64,000 nt of DNA, taken from the NCBI RefSeq assembly GCF_006715045.1, contig NZ_VFML01000002.1, positions 248,001 to 312,000 on the forward strand, in the 5' to 3' direction. Positions 30,532-41,188 of the stretch are shown one piece after another. Origin of the DNA: Amycolatopsis cihanbeyliensis. GTDB lineage: Bacteria; Actinomycetota; Actinomycetes; Mycobacteriales; Pseudonocardiaceae. The notes beneath the pieces are model-generated. The model saw nothing but the letters and a program-made list of their open reading frames with translations, was not told the DNA's origin and did no database searches. The position numbers and the translations under genes were made by a program. Every line of letters starts with the position of its first letter. Position 1 is the stretch's first letter.

Positions 30532-30762
30532 CTAGACCTTGAGCAGCAGCCCAAGACCGATGATGGTGATCAACCAGACCGCGCCGAGCAGCAACGTGAT
30601 CCGGTCGAGGTTCTTCTCGGCGACGCTCGAGCCGGCGAGGCTCGACTGCATGCCGCCACCGAAGAGGGACGACAGTCCGCCGCCGCGACCGCGGTGCAGC
30701 AGCACAGCCACGATCAGCAGCACGCTGGAGGCGATCAACAGGATCTGCAGGAACAGCTTCAT
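30532..30762 (-). CDS. secG: SecG, preprotein translocase subunit
   Basis: A 76-residue membrane protein of the SecYEG channel. Two hydrophobic helices (residues 2-22 and 56-75) flank the conserved loop HRGRGGGLSSLFGGGM. It helps movement of preproteins through the channel. It follows tpiA after 56 bases with a GAGGATGAG ribosome binding site, the standard actinobacterial gap-pgk-tpiA-secG order. A strong hairpin lies past its stop. Confidence 0.95.
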   Translation of the reverse strand: MKLFLQILLIASSVLLIVAVLLHRGRGGGLSSLFGGGMQSSLAGSSVAEKNLDRITLLLGAVWLITIIGLGLLLKV

Positions 30763-30818
30763 CTCATCCTCGTCAGTGCGACGGCAGGTTGTCCCAGGCT
30801 ACCGGGTAACCGCCACGA

Positions 30819-31603
<785 letters not shown>

Positions 31604-31604
<1 letters not shown>

Positions 31605-32815
31605 CACTCACTCCCCTGCTGCAGCACGGACACCCCGGGCAGTTCCTTGCCTTCCAAGTACTCCAGCGACGCACCGCCACCGGTGGAGATGTGCGAGAAC
31701 CCGTCCTCGGGCAGGCCGAGCACCCGCACCGCGGCGGCCGAGTCGCCGCCGCCGACCACGCTGAACGCGGGCGAGTCCGCGATGGCCTCGGCCACGCCCC
31801 GGGTGCCCTCGGCGAAGAGGGCCATTTCGAACACGCCCATCGGTCCGTTCCAGAACACGGTCGCGGCCTCGCTCAGCGCGCCGGCGAAAGCGCGCACGCT
31901 GTCCGGGCCGATGTCCAGGCCCATCCAGCCCTCCTCGATCGCGTCCACCGGCACGGTGCGGGTGTTCGCGTCCGCGGCGAAGGCGTCCGCCGCGATCACG
32001 TCCACCGGCAGCACGAGCTTGTCCCCGGCGTCGGCGATCAGCCGCTCGCAGGTGTCGACCATCTCCGCTTCCAGCAGCGAACCGCCGACCCCGTAGCCCT
32101 TGGCGGCGAGGAAGGTGAAGCACATCCCGCCGCCGACCAGCAGCTTGTCCACCTTCGGCAGCAGGGCCTCGATCACCGCGAGCTTGTCGGAGACCTTGGA
32201 GCCACCGAGCACGACGGCGTAGGGCCGCGCGGGTTCCCCGGTCAGCCTGCCGAGCACCTCGAGCTCGGCGAGCACCAGGCCACCCGCGTAGGCCGGCAGT
32301 TCCCGCGCCACCTCGTACACCGAGGCCTGCTTGCGGTGCACCACGCCGAAACCGTCGGACACGAACGCGGCGCCCTCCCCGGCCAGCGCGGCGAGCTCAC
32401 CGGCCAGCTCGGCCCGTTCGGCGGCGTCCTTGCTGGTCTCCCTCGGGTCGAAGCGCACGTTCTCCAGCAACGCGACCTGCCCGGCCGCCAGGGAACCCGC
32501 CAGCGCCTTCGCGTGCTCGCCGACCACGTCACCGGCCAGCTCGACCGGGCTGCCGAGCAGCTCGCCGAGCCGGGCGGCGACCGGGGCGAGGGAGTACTTC
32601 GGCTCCGGCTCGCCCTTCGGCCTGCCGAGATGGGCGGTGACCAGCACCTTGGCCCCGGCCTCGGCCAGCCGCCTGATCGTCGGGAGCGCCGCGCGTACCC
32701 GGCCGTCATCGGTGATCGTCTGCCCGTCGAGCGGGACGTTCAGATCGGACCGCACCAGCACGTGGCGGCCCTTGACGCCCGCACCCAACAGGTCCTCGAG
32801 TGTCGTGACCGCCAT
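31604..32815 (-). CDS. pgk: Phosphoglycerate kinase
   Basis: A 403-residue two-domain kinase that makes ATP from 1,3-bisphosphoglycerate. The N-terminal substrate motif is [32 protein letters not shown] follows. The nucleotide domain has [16 protein letters not shown] and the C-terminal [15 protein letters not shown]. It starts three bases after the gap stop and is coupled to tpiA by a one-base overlap, so the three glycolytic enzymes come from one message. Confidence 0.97.
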
Positions 32816-32818
32816 CGC

Positions 32819-33976
<1,158 letters not shown>

Positions 33977-33989
33977 TCAGGCGAATCGA

Positions 33990-35177
33990 TCAAGATGCCA
34001 GCTCGCGCTCCAGCGGCGTGCGGAACCGAGGGACCAACCGGACCTCGCCGAACCACTCCCGCAACCGGTCCGCCTTGGCCTCCACCGCCGCCTCGGCCTC
34101 GCCGCCGATGTCCTCCAGCAGCCGGTAGCCGACCTCGCCGTCGGGGCGCTGGGTCCAGCCGCCGACGATCCGGCCGTCCGACCAGACCGTGGGCCCGATA
34201 TTGCCGTTGCGGTCGAACAGCCGCGGGCCGTACTCGCCGAGGAACCAGCCACGCTCGGACCAGCCCATCGGTGTCGGATCGAGCTCGGGCAGCAGCGCGA
34301 CCCAGGGCGCGGGGGTGGCCACCGGCTCGAGGTCGTCCGGCAGCACCAGACCCGGAGTGCCGTCCAGGTCGACCTCCGCGGGGCCGATCTCCGCCAGCGC
34401 CTTCCCGGTCTGGCCCGCCGTCCAGCCGGTCCACCAGCGCAGGTCGCCGATCCGGGCGGGACCGTAGGCGTACAACCAGCGGCGGGCCAGCTCGACCCTG
34501 GCCTGGTGCTCGTCCGGCTCCGCCAGCCCGCCGGGCAACCAGGCCGCCATGGGCGACCACTCGTACTGGCTGCTGAGCCAGGACCCGCGCGGGCGACCAC
34601 GCACGATCCGGCCCTCCGCGGCCAGCTGGAACAGCACCCTGCTGGTGACGTTCGGGGTGGCCGCGTAGGGCTTGCCCGGCGACATCAGCAACCGCTGCCG
34701 CAGCCTCGGCTCGTCCTCGGCCAGTTGCTGCGCCGTGGCGGCTCCCCTCGCCAGCAGCGCGCGCTCGGTGGCATCGGACACCTCGGCGAGCCAGGCCTCC
34801 GGTTCCGGGACGTTCTCCGGGTAGCCCTGCTCACCGAGGTGTCGCACCAGCAGTTTTCGCTGCTTGCGCGCGATATCCGCGGTGCATCCCGCCTGCACCA
34901 CCGGGGCGACGCCGGTGGGCACCACGAACATGGTGCGCCGCATGCCGAGCATCCGCAGCAGCGTGCGCTCCTCGTAGAGGGCCCGCTCGGTGCGCGCGAT
35001 ATCGGGCTCGGCCGAGCGGGCGGCCACGGCGAGATGCACCGTGGCCGGGTCGGTCGCATGCAGCGCGACCATCGCCTCGGCCACGGCCTCCGGCCGCCCC
35101 GCGGTCCCGCCACCGGCCAACAGGTGTCGCGCGCCGAGCCGGGCCCTGCGCTGCTGAACGTCCATCCTCCGGGTCAC
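33990..35177 (-). CDS. HTH_42 winged-helix DNA-binding domain protein (AlkZ/YcaQ-like superfamily)
   Basis: A 395-residue protein of the HTH_42 family, built of three winged helices. The N-terminal part reads ARHLLAGGGTAGRPEAVAEAMVAL. Later come WTGWTAGQTGKALAEI and LLPELDPTPMGWSERGWFLG, typical of the family. Some members are DNA glycosylases for bulky or cross-linked bases. Those have a Gln-x-Gln or Gln-x-Asp motif where this protein reads LHATDPATVHLAV, so activity is doubtful. The GTG at 35177 has AGGAAGG at good spacing; the ATG at 35165 has its GGAGG too close. It diverges from the LysE gene. Confidence 0.8.
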   Translation of the reverse strand: MTRRMDVQQRRARLGARHLLAGGGTAGRPEAVAEAMVALHATDPATVHLAVAARSAEPDIARTERALYEERTLLRMLGMRRTMFVVPTGVAPVVQAGCTADIARKQRKLLVRHLGEQGYPENVPEPEAWLAEVSDATERALLARGAATAQQLAEDEPRLRQRLLMSPGKPYAATPNVTSRVLFQLAAEGRIVRGRPRGSWLSSQYEWSPMAAWLPGGLAEPDEHQARVELARRWLYAYGPARIGDLRWWTGWTAGQTGKALAEIGPAEVDLDGTPGLVLPDDLEPVATPAPWVALLPELDPTPMGWSERGWFLGEYGPRLFDRNGNIGPTVWSDGRIVGGWTQRPDGEVGYRLLEDIGGEAEAAVEAKADRLREWFGEVRLVPRFRTPLERELAS

Positions 35178-35266
35178 GCACGCCTTCCTAGCACCCCGCA
35201 CCGACAGCCGTACCGCCCCGGAAAAGGAGTACGCGCGGATGCGCGGCGGGTTCTAGGGTCTACGAC

Positions 35267-35911
35267 ATGGTGTCGGCGAGTCAGGTGGCGGCGTTCGCCG
35301 TGTTGACCTTCGTCATGGTCGTGGTCCCGGGCCCGAGCGTGCTGTTCGTGGTGAGCAAGGCACTCGCGGCCGGGCGGCGTACCGCGTTGCTGACCGTCGT
35401 CGGCAACGCGGCGGGGGTGTACCTGCAGGTCATCGCGGTGGCGCTCGGGCTGGGCACGGTGGTCGAGCGGTCGGCGACGGTGTTCACCGTGGTGAAACTG
35501 GTGGGTGCCGGATACCTGGTCTATCTCGGTGTGCAGGCGATCCGGCACCGGCGCGCCCTGGCCGAGGCGGTGCACACCACGGTCACCGCGAGCGCCGCCC
35601 GACCGCTGCGGGTGGTCAGGGACGGCCTCGTGGTGGGCTTCGCCAACCCGAAGGCGATCGTCTTCCTGGCCGCGGTGCTGCCGCAGTTTGTCGATCACAC
35701 GACCGGGTCGGTGCCCGTCCAGATGTTGCTGCTCGGGATCCTGCTGCCGGCCATCGCGCTGGTGCTGGACGGCGCCTGGGCGCTGCTCGCGGGCACCGCA
35801 CGCGAATGGTTCGCCCGGTCCCCTCGCCGGCTCGCGTTGATCGGTGGCACCGGTGGGTTCGTCATGATCGGCCTGGGCGCCGGCCTGGCCATCACCGGCC
35901 GCAAGGACTAG
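35267..35911 (+). CDS. LysE/RhtB family exporter
   Basis: A 214-residue membrane protein with about six helices. The N-terminal family motif VVVPGPSVLFVVSKALAAGRRTALL is clear, and GFANPKAIVFLAAVLPQF lies in the middle. Members export amino acids or related small molecules; the substrate cannot be read. A TAGGGT hexamer (35254-35259) lies seven bases before the ATG and could drive a leaderless message. Its stop and that of the SMC-like gene share the palindromic CTAG at the convergence point. Confidence 0.88.
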   Translation: MVSASQVAAFAVLTFVMVVVPGPSVLFVVSKALAAGRRTALLTVVGNAAGVYLQVIAVALGLGTVVERSATVFTVVKLVGAGYLVYLGVQAIRHRRALAEAVHTTVTASAARPLRVVRDGLVVGFANPKAIVFLAAVLPQFVDHTTGSVPVQMLLLGILLPAIALVLDGAWALLAGTAREWFARSPRRLALIGGTGGFVMIGLGAGLAITGRKD

Positions 35912-38900
35912 CCAGGAGCGGGATCCGGGTCCGGATCGGTGGTTTCGCCGGATTTGCTGAACAGTCGGGTGGCGGAGACGCGGGCGGTGTCCTCGACCTC
36001 GCCGAGTTCGTCCAGCTGACCCCGGATGGTGGCGTCCACCGAGAGGTACTTGCGACCCGCGCGCAGGTCGGCGTCGTTGCGCAGGCGGATGATCAGCGGG
36101 AACTCGCTCAGCGCCCCCGCGTCGAACAGCCCGGTGGTGTAGATCAACTGCACCCCGAGGGCACTGGCCACCACCCGTTGCAGCTCCAGCAGGTAGCCGG
36201 CCGAGGCGCGGCCGATCGGGTTGTCCAGGAACAGCACGCCGGAGTGCCGGAGCTGCAGCTTGCCCCGGTTGTTGGCGCGCAGCGCGGCCAGGGTGCAGTA
36301 CAGGATGATCGCCGCGGTGAGCTGCTGGCCGCCGGAGAAGACGTCGCGGATCTCCGACACCCGCTGCCGCTCGGTGCGCAGTACCGAGTCCGGCTTGAGC
36401 ATGTCCACCCGGAACCCCTTCGGCACCGCCGCATGCACCCCGCGCAGCAGCAGGGACATCCCGTCCCGCTTCACCTCCCGGCCGTCGCCGGTCTTGCCGA
36501 GCGCCGCCTCGTCGACCACCTCGCCGAGCGCCGCGCCCAGTGTGCTGTCGTCCGGATCGGCGAAGCGGATCCGCAGGAACTCCTGGCCGGACCAGTCGCC
36601 GAGGCCCTCGGGCAGCCTGGAGAGCCGCTGTGCCGAGCGCAGCATCCGCAGCGCGCCCTCGACCATCCCCTGCAGCCTTGCCACGATCCCGGAGCGGTGC
36701 CGGTCGATCTGCGCGAGGTCGTCGGTGAGCGTGCGCAGCCGGGGGCGCAGCGCGGCGGTCCACTCCCCCGCGTTGGCGGGCAGGCTGTCCCGCTTCACCG
36801 AGATGATCTGCTGACGCACCGGGCTGGCGAGGTGCTCGAAACGCTTCTCGGTGGCGTACTGCGCCAGCGCGTCGGCCGCGGCACGCACCCGTGATTCCGC
36901 CGTGTCCAGCGCTTCCTCGGCACTGCTCAGCTCGCTGTTCAGCTTGCTGTGCCTGTCCTGTGCCGCGTCGACATCGCCGTCGAAGACCTCCACCGCTTCG
37001 TCCTCGCCCTTGGGCACCAGGTGCGCGAGTGACTCGGACAGCACCCGGAAGCCGGAGGCCGAGGACTGCGCGTTCTCCAGCACGTACTCCGCCTCGGCGC
37101 GGCGCGCCTGTGCCTTCTCCCAGGCCCGCGCGGCCGTATCGGCCTCCTCGGCAGCGGCCTCGATCAGCTCGGCCCCGTGCTCGACACCGGCGGGCCGGGT
37201 CCGCCCGTCCAGCGCGGAGGGGTGTTTCGGCAGCTGCTCGAGCTCGGCCCTGCGGGTGGCGACCAGGCTGATCGCCTCGCCCTGTTCGGTCTCCAACGCG
37301 GACACCGTCCGTTCCGCCCTGGCCTGTGCGGCCGCCCTGGTGGCCGCGTCCGCCCCGTCCGCGGTTTCCAGTAGCTGTCCCGCGCGCTCCCGGATATCCG
37401 GGTCGAGCGCCTCCAGCGCCGCCCGCGCCGCGGACTCGGCGTGCTCCGCCTGCTCCAGCTCGGCGCGCAGGTCGCTACCGACCTCGACCTTGGCGTAGGC
37501 CTCACTGGCCGAGACGAACGCGCGCCGCAGCGCGTCCACCGGCTCGGACGGCACCGGGTCGTCGGTGGAGACCGAGCCACCGCCGGGAACCTCGGCCAGC
37601 TCGGCGCGGGCGCTGCTGACGGTGCGGCGGTGCCCGTCGGCCGTCCGCTGCTCCTCCGCCGCCTCCTCGCGCAACCGCGCCGCGCGCGTGGCCGCCTCCT
37701 CCGCATCGGCCTCGGCCCGCGCCGCGGTGTCCTGCGCCCGCGTGGCGGCGTCGGTCCATTCCGAGACGCGCGCGGCCCGGTCGGCCAGCTCGGCCAGCGT
37801 GCGGGCCCGGTCCTCGGCTTCCCGCGCCGCGGCCCGGCGCCGCGGTACGTCCTCGCGCAGCCGCGCCCGCTTCGCGGTCAGCTCCTCGGCGGACGTGCTC
37901 GCCCGCCGCTCGGCCACGCCGGCCTCGGTGAGCTCACCCGCGGCGTCCTCGGCCTCCTCGGCCAGCCGTCCCAGCGCACCGGCCGGGTAGTCCTCCCGCC
38001 AGGTGGTGAGTTTCCATTCCAGCGCGGCATCGGCCTCGATCGCCGCGGACAGCGACTCCAGCTGCTTCTGCCTGCGCGCATGCCGGGCCGCGATCGCCTC
38101 CCGCTCGGCGTCGGCCGCCTCCTCGTCGTACATCGCCGGGTTGGGCGGGACGAGGAACTCCAGTCCCGCGGGGCCCGCGCCGTCCTCGGCACGCACGGCC
38201 GCGGTGGTGCCGACGGCCAGCAGCACGCTGGGCAGCAGCTTGGCCTCGGCCAGTGCGGCCTCGGCCCGCGGCAGGGCGGCAGGGTCGTTCAGCAGGACGC
38301 CACCCACCAGGTGCGGGAACCGCTCCAGCGCCCGGCCCCGCTCCGCGCGATCCAATGTAGACAGATAGCGCCAGCCGGACCACGCGGGAACTCCGGCCCC
38401 TTCCAGCACGTCGAGTACAGACTGCACCTCCGCCGGCGCGGGCAGCAGGCCGCCGCTGCCCAGCGCCGCGAGCGCACGCTCGTCGACCTGCTCGGCCATG
38501 CGCAGCGCCATCCGCTCCCGCTCGGCCTCCGCGCGGGCCTCCCGCAACCGGGTCTGCAGCGCGGGAGCGTCCGTCTCCGGTTGTACGGACTCCCCGCCCA
38601 GCAGCTCGGCGAGACGGGGCTCCGCGGCGAGGCTGTCGGTACGCCGGTGTGCCTTGTCCAGCTCCGCGGCCGCCCGCTCGGACCGGTCCCGCGCGGTGCT
38701 CACCCGGTGCCGGGCCGCCTGCGCGGCGGACTGTGCCTCGGCGAGTTCCTCACCGAGGCCCTCCAGCTCGGCCTCCCCCGCCGCGGCCTCCTTGGCCACG
38801 GTCTCCGCCTCGGTGCGGGCTCGCTGCGCCGCCGTCGTGACCTCGGTGCCCTCGGTGAGCAAGCCGTCTCGCACGTGCCCGCGGATCTCGGACCTGATCT

Positions 38901-40386
38901 CCTCGAGCCGCTCGGTGAGCTGCGCGGCACCGGCCCGCTGGGTGGCCGCGGTGGAGGTCGCCTCGTCCCGGGTCGCCTGCGCGGCGGCCGCCTCCGCGTG
39001 CGAGGCCGCCGCTCGCTCCGCGGCGGCCTCGGCCTGCTCACCGGCCTGCGCCGCGAGCCCCAGCAGGCCGCGGGCCAGCGCGAAGGCCGCCGCGTTTTTC
39101 GCCTCCAGCGCGGGTTTCGCGGTCTGCTCCCGCTCCCCGACCAGTTCCCGGATGTCCGCGGCCCTGCGCACGGCGTTCAGCTGGCCGAGCACCGTCTCGG
39201 TCTCCCGCCAGGCCCGCGCGGTCGCCCGCGCCTCCGTCAGCTCGGTGTCCAGGTCCTCCTTGGCCCGCACCGCGTCGGCCAGCCGCAGGTCTGCCACCAC
39301 CCGGCGCAGCTCGCCGACCACCGCGCCCAGCCTGCGGTGGTCGCCCTCGGCGAGTTTCTCCGCCGTCCTGGCCTCCTCGACGTGTGCCCGCAGGCCGTCC
39401 AGCCGCTGCGCCTCGACCCGTTGCCGCGCGGCGACCGAGGCGGCGAAGGACTGCGCGGAGGACCGGGCGGTGGCCGCCAGCTTCCGGGAAGCCGCGGCCA
39501 GCGACTCCTCCTCGGTCAGCGGCTCGAGCAGTTCCAGCGCCCCGGCGACGAAGTCGCGCTCGGCGAGCAGCTCACCGCGCTGGCTGAGGTTGTGCGCGTA
39601 GGTCCGCAGCACCTCGGCGAGGTCGCGCGGGTCGTCCTCGGAGATGACGGCCTTGAGCAGGAAGTCGACGAAGGCGCCGTCGGTGCCGAAGGTGAAGGCG
39701 TCCGCGGCCTCGCCCTCCCCCGCGTTCATCGCGCGCTGGTACCGGAACAGCTCGGTGTCCAGGCCGAGCAGGTCCAGTTTCTCGGTCCACTCGTGCTGCC
39801 TGCGGGTCCAGAACAGCTCGAGCTCCGGCTCCGCGCGGTGCCCCTCGTCCAGCTTCTCCTGGAAGCCGGACATGGTCAGCAGCCTGCCGTCCTCGGTGAA
39901 CGGCAGGGACTCCAGGTCCAGTGTCGTGCTCGGCCGGAAGCAGAACCAGGCGTCGGCGAGGTTGGCCGGGTCGGCGGAGACCACGTGGCCGCGCCATTCG
40001 GACACCTTTCCGGTGATCAGCCTGCGGCCGTTCTCGGTGTGCTGCCACTCCAGCACCACGTGCGAGACATCCTTGGCACCGACGAACTTCTCCAGCACCC
40101 GCGTGCTGGTCGTGCCGACCACCTGGCGGCGGCCGGGCAGCATCACCGAGAAGATCAGCTTGATCAGCACGGACTTCCCGCCGCCGTTCTCGAGGAACAG
40201 CACGCTTGCCGGCGACGGACGCCGGGGAAGGCCCTGCTCCGCGGCGTGGATCCCGGCGCTGAACAGCGCGTCCTGGGTCGGCGTCCGGACCACCGGACCG
40301 ACCCCGCTGAGGTCGAGCACGACGTCCTGGTACCGCGCGCCGGCCGGGCCGACGGAATGCAACCGGACCCGGGAAAGCTCGTACAT
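35908..40386 (-). CDS. SMC/MukB-like coiled-coil ATPase of a three-gene SMC system
   Basis: A 1492-residue split ABC ATPase. The N-terminal head has Walker A in FLENGGGKS (Lys71). Long Ala/Glu/Arg-rich coiled coils run from about 230 to 1230. They are broken near 620-740 by a globular hinge-like part containing GVPAWSGWRYLSTLDRAERG. The C-terminal head shows the signature FSGGQQL (1351) and Walker B VLFLDNPIG, with Asp1388 followed by Asn instead of the usual Glu. The ATG at 40386 follows an AGGGG site; the frame upstream only shadows the preceding gene. It resembles MksB/JetC/MukB proteins. No nuclease partner lies nearby. Confidence 0.85.
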   Translation of the reverse strand: MYELSRVRLHSVGPAGARYQDVVLDLSGVGPVVRTPTQDALFSAGIHAAEQGLPRRPSPASVLFLENGGGKSVLIKLIFSVMLPGRRQVVGTTSTRVLEKFVGAKDVSHVVLEWQHTENGRRLITGKVSEWRGHVVSADPANLADAWFCFRPSTTLDLESLPFTEDGRLLTMSGFQEKLDEGHRAEPELELFWTRRQHEWTEKLDLLGLDTELFRYQRAMNAGEGEAADAFTFGTDGAFVDFLLKAVISEDDPRDLAEVLRTYAHNLSQRGELLAERDFVAGALELLEPLTEEESLAAASRKLAATARSSAQSFAASVAARQRVEAQRLDGLRAHVEEARTAEKLAEGDHRRLGAVVGELRRVVADLRLADAVRAKEDLDTELTEARATARAWRETETVLGQLNAVRRAADIRELVGEREQTAKPALEAKNAAAFALARGLLGLAAQAGEQAEAAAERAAASHAEAAAAQATRDEATSTAATQRAGAAQLTERLEEIRSEIRGHVRDGLLTEGTEVTTAAQRARTEAETVAKEAAAGEAELEGLGEELAEAQSAAQAARHRVSTARDRSERAAAELDKAHRRTDSLAAEPRLAELLGGESVQPETDAPALQTRLREARAEAERERMALRMAEQVDERALAALGSGGLLPAPAEVQSVLDVLEGAGVPAWSGWRYLSTLDRAERGRALERFPHLVGGVLLNDPAALPRAEAALAEAKLLPSVLLAVGTTAAVRAEDGAGPAGLEFLVPPNPAMYDEEAADAEREAIAARHARRQKQLESLSAAIEADAALEWKLTTWREDYPAGALGRLAEEAEDAAGELTEAGVAERRASTSAEELTAKRARLREDVPRRRAAAREAEDRARTLAELADRAARVSEWTDAATRAQDTAARAEADAEEAATRAARLREEAAEEQRTADGHRRTVSSARAELAEVPGGGSVSTDDPVPSEPVDALRRAFVSASEAYAKVEVGSDLRAELEQAEHAESAARAALEALDPDIRERAGQLLETADGADAATRAAAQARAERTVSALETEQGEAISLVATRRAELEQLPKHPSALDGRTRPAGVEHGAELIEAAAEEADTAARAWEKAQARRAEAEYVLENAQSSASGFRVLSESLAHLVPKGEDEAVEVFDGDVDAAQDRHSKLNSELSSAEEALDTAESRVRAAADALAQYATEKRFEHLASPVRQQIISVKRDSLPANAGEWTAALRPRLRTLTDDLAQIDRHRSGIVARLQGMVEGALRMLRSAQRLSRLPEGLGDWSGQEFLRIRFADPDDSTLGAALGEVVDEAALGKTGDGREVKRDGMSLLLRGVHAAVPKGFRVDMLKPDSVLRTERQRVSEIRDVFSGGQQLTAAIILYCTLAALRANNRGKLQLRHSGVLFLDNPIGRASAGYLLELQRVVASALGVQLIYTTGLFDAGALSEFPLIIRLRNDADLRAGRKYLSVDATIRGQLDELGEVEDTARVSATRLFSKSGETTDPDPDPAPG

Positions 40387-40399
40387 CGATCCCCTACCC

Positions 40400-41188
40400 C
40401 TAGAGAGTGTCCGAAATGGTGGGCCGCAGCGTGCCGCCCGCCTCGCCGACCGAGACCACGCCGAGGTCCAGCAACTCCTCGAAGGCACTGTCCGCGGCCA
40501 GCTCACGCACCTGCACCTGGTAGCGCGGGGTGGTGCGGTAGGTGCCGCCCTGCTCCGAGTTGACCTGCACCAGGAAGCCCTGCTCGGCGAGAAACCGCAG
40601 GGCGCGGGACACCATGCCGCGGGTGGTGTCCGCGGCCAGCCTGCCGTCCTTGGTCGCCGCCGCGGCCGGCCTGCGCGCGTAGGCCCGCCAGGCCTGCTCC
40701 AACTCGGGGGCGTCGGCGAGCGGATCGTTGTTCTCCTCGGCCCTGGCGGCCCGCTCGTCCAGGATCCGGCAGGCCTCGCGCACCACGGAGTCGACCTGCT
40801 CCACGCTGACCCGGCCGATGTAGGTGTCGTTGGCGAGGTCGTCCGGCCGCGGGAAACCGAGCGCGGCGGTCGCCAGGTGCACCAGCCCGTGCAGCACCTT
40901 CTCGGTTTCCCTACGCTCACGGATCTTGCTCTGCCGGGCGTAGCTGTCCATCTTGATCTCGAAAACGGACTCGTCGGTCGCGGCCAGCACCGCGCCCGCC
41001 TGGGTGCTGACGTCCAGCACCATCAGCCCGAGCCCGGCCGCGACGGAGTGGGTGAGCTGCTTGAACGCGCTGTCCTCGGCGTAGCGACGGACCAGGTCGG
41101 CATAGGTCACGTCCCGCGAGGGCAGCTGCTTGGGCCGCATGCCGAACGAGACCAGCCGCGCGGCTGCCTCCACGTCGACGTTCTTCAC
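40400..41188 (-). CDS. Second subunit of the SMC-like system (MksE/JetB-like position)
   Basis: A 262-residue cytosolic protein between the two larger members of the operon. It contains helix-rich segments and a C-terminal winged-helix-like part TTRGMVSRALRFLAEQGFLVQVN followed by beta strands. In MukBEF/MksBEF/Wadjet systems the middle gene encodes the KITE-type subunit that binds the kleisin. Size and place fit that role, though no direct motif proves it. The GTG start overlaps the previous stop (GTGA). The SMC-like gene begins 13 bases after its stop. Confidence 0.75.
   Translation of the reverse strand: MKNVDVEAAARLVSFGMRPKQLPSRDVTYADLVRRYAEDSAFKQLTHSVAAGLGLMVLDVSTQAGAVLAATDESVFEIKMDSYARQSKIRERRETEKVLHGLVHLATAALGFPRPDDLANDTYIGRVSVEQVDSVVREACRILDERAARAEENNDPLADAPELEQAWRAYARRPAAAATKDGRLAADTTRGMVSRALRFLAEQGFLVQVNSEQGGTYRTTPRYQVQVRELAADSAFEELLDLGVVSVGEAGGTLRPTISDTL

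Noticed and set aside
37441..40563. A plus-strand open frame of more than 1000 codons opposite the SMC-like gene
   Set aside because: It lies entirely antisense to a gene with clear ATPase motifs. Its peptide is Arg/Gly/Pro/His-rich and shows no domain; such shadow frames are normal at this GC content.
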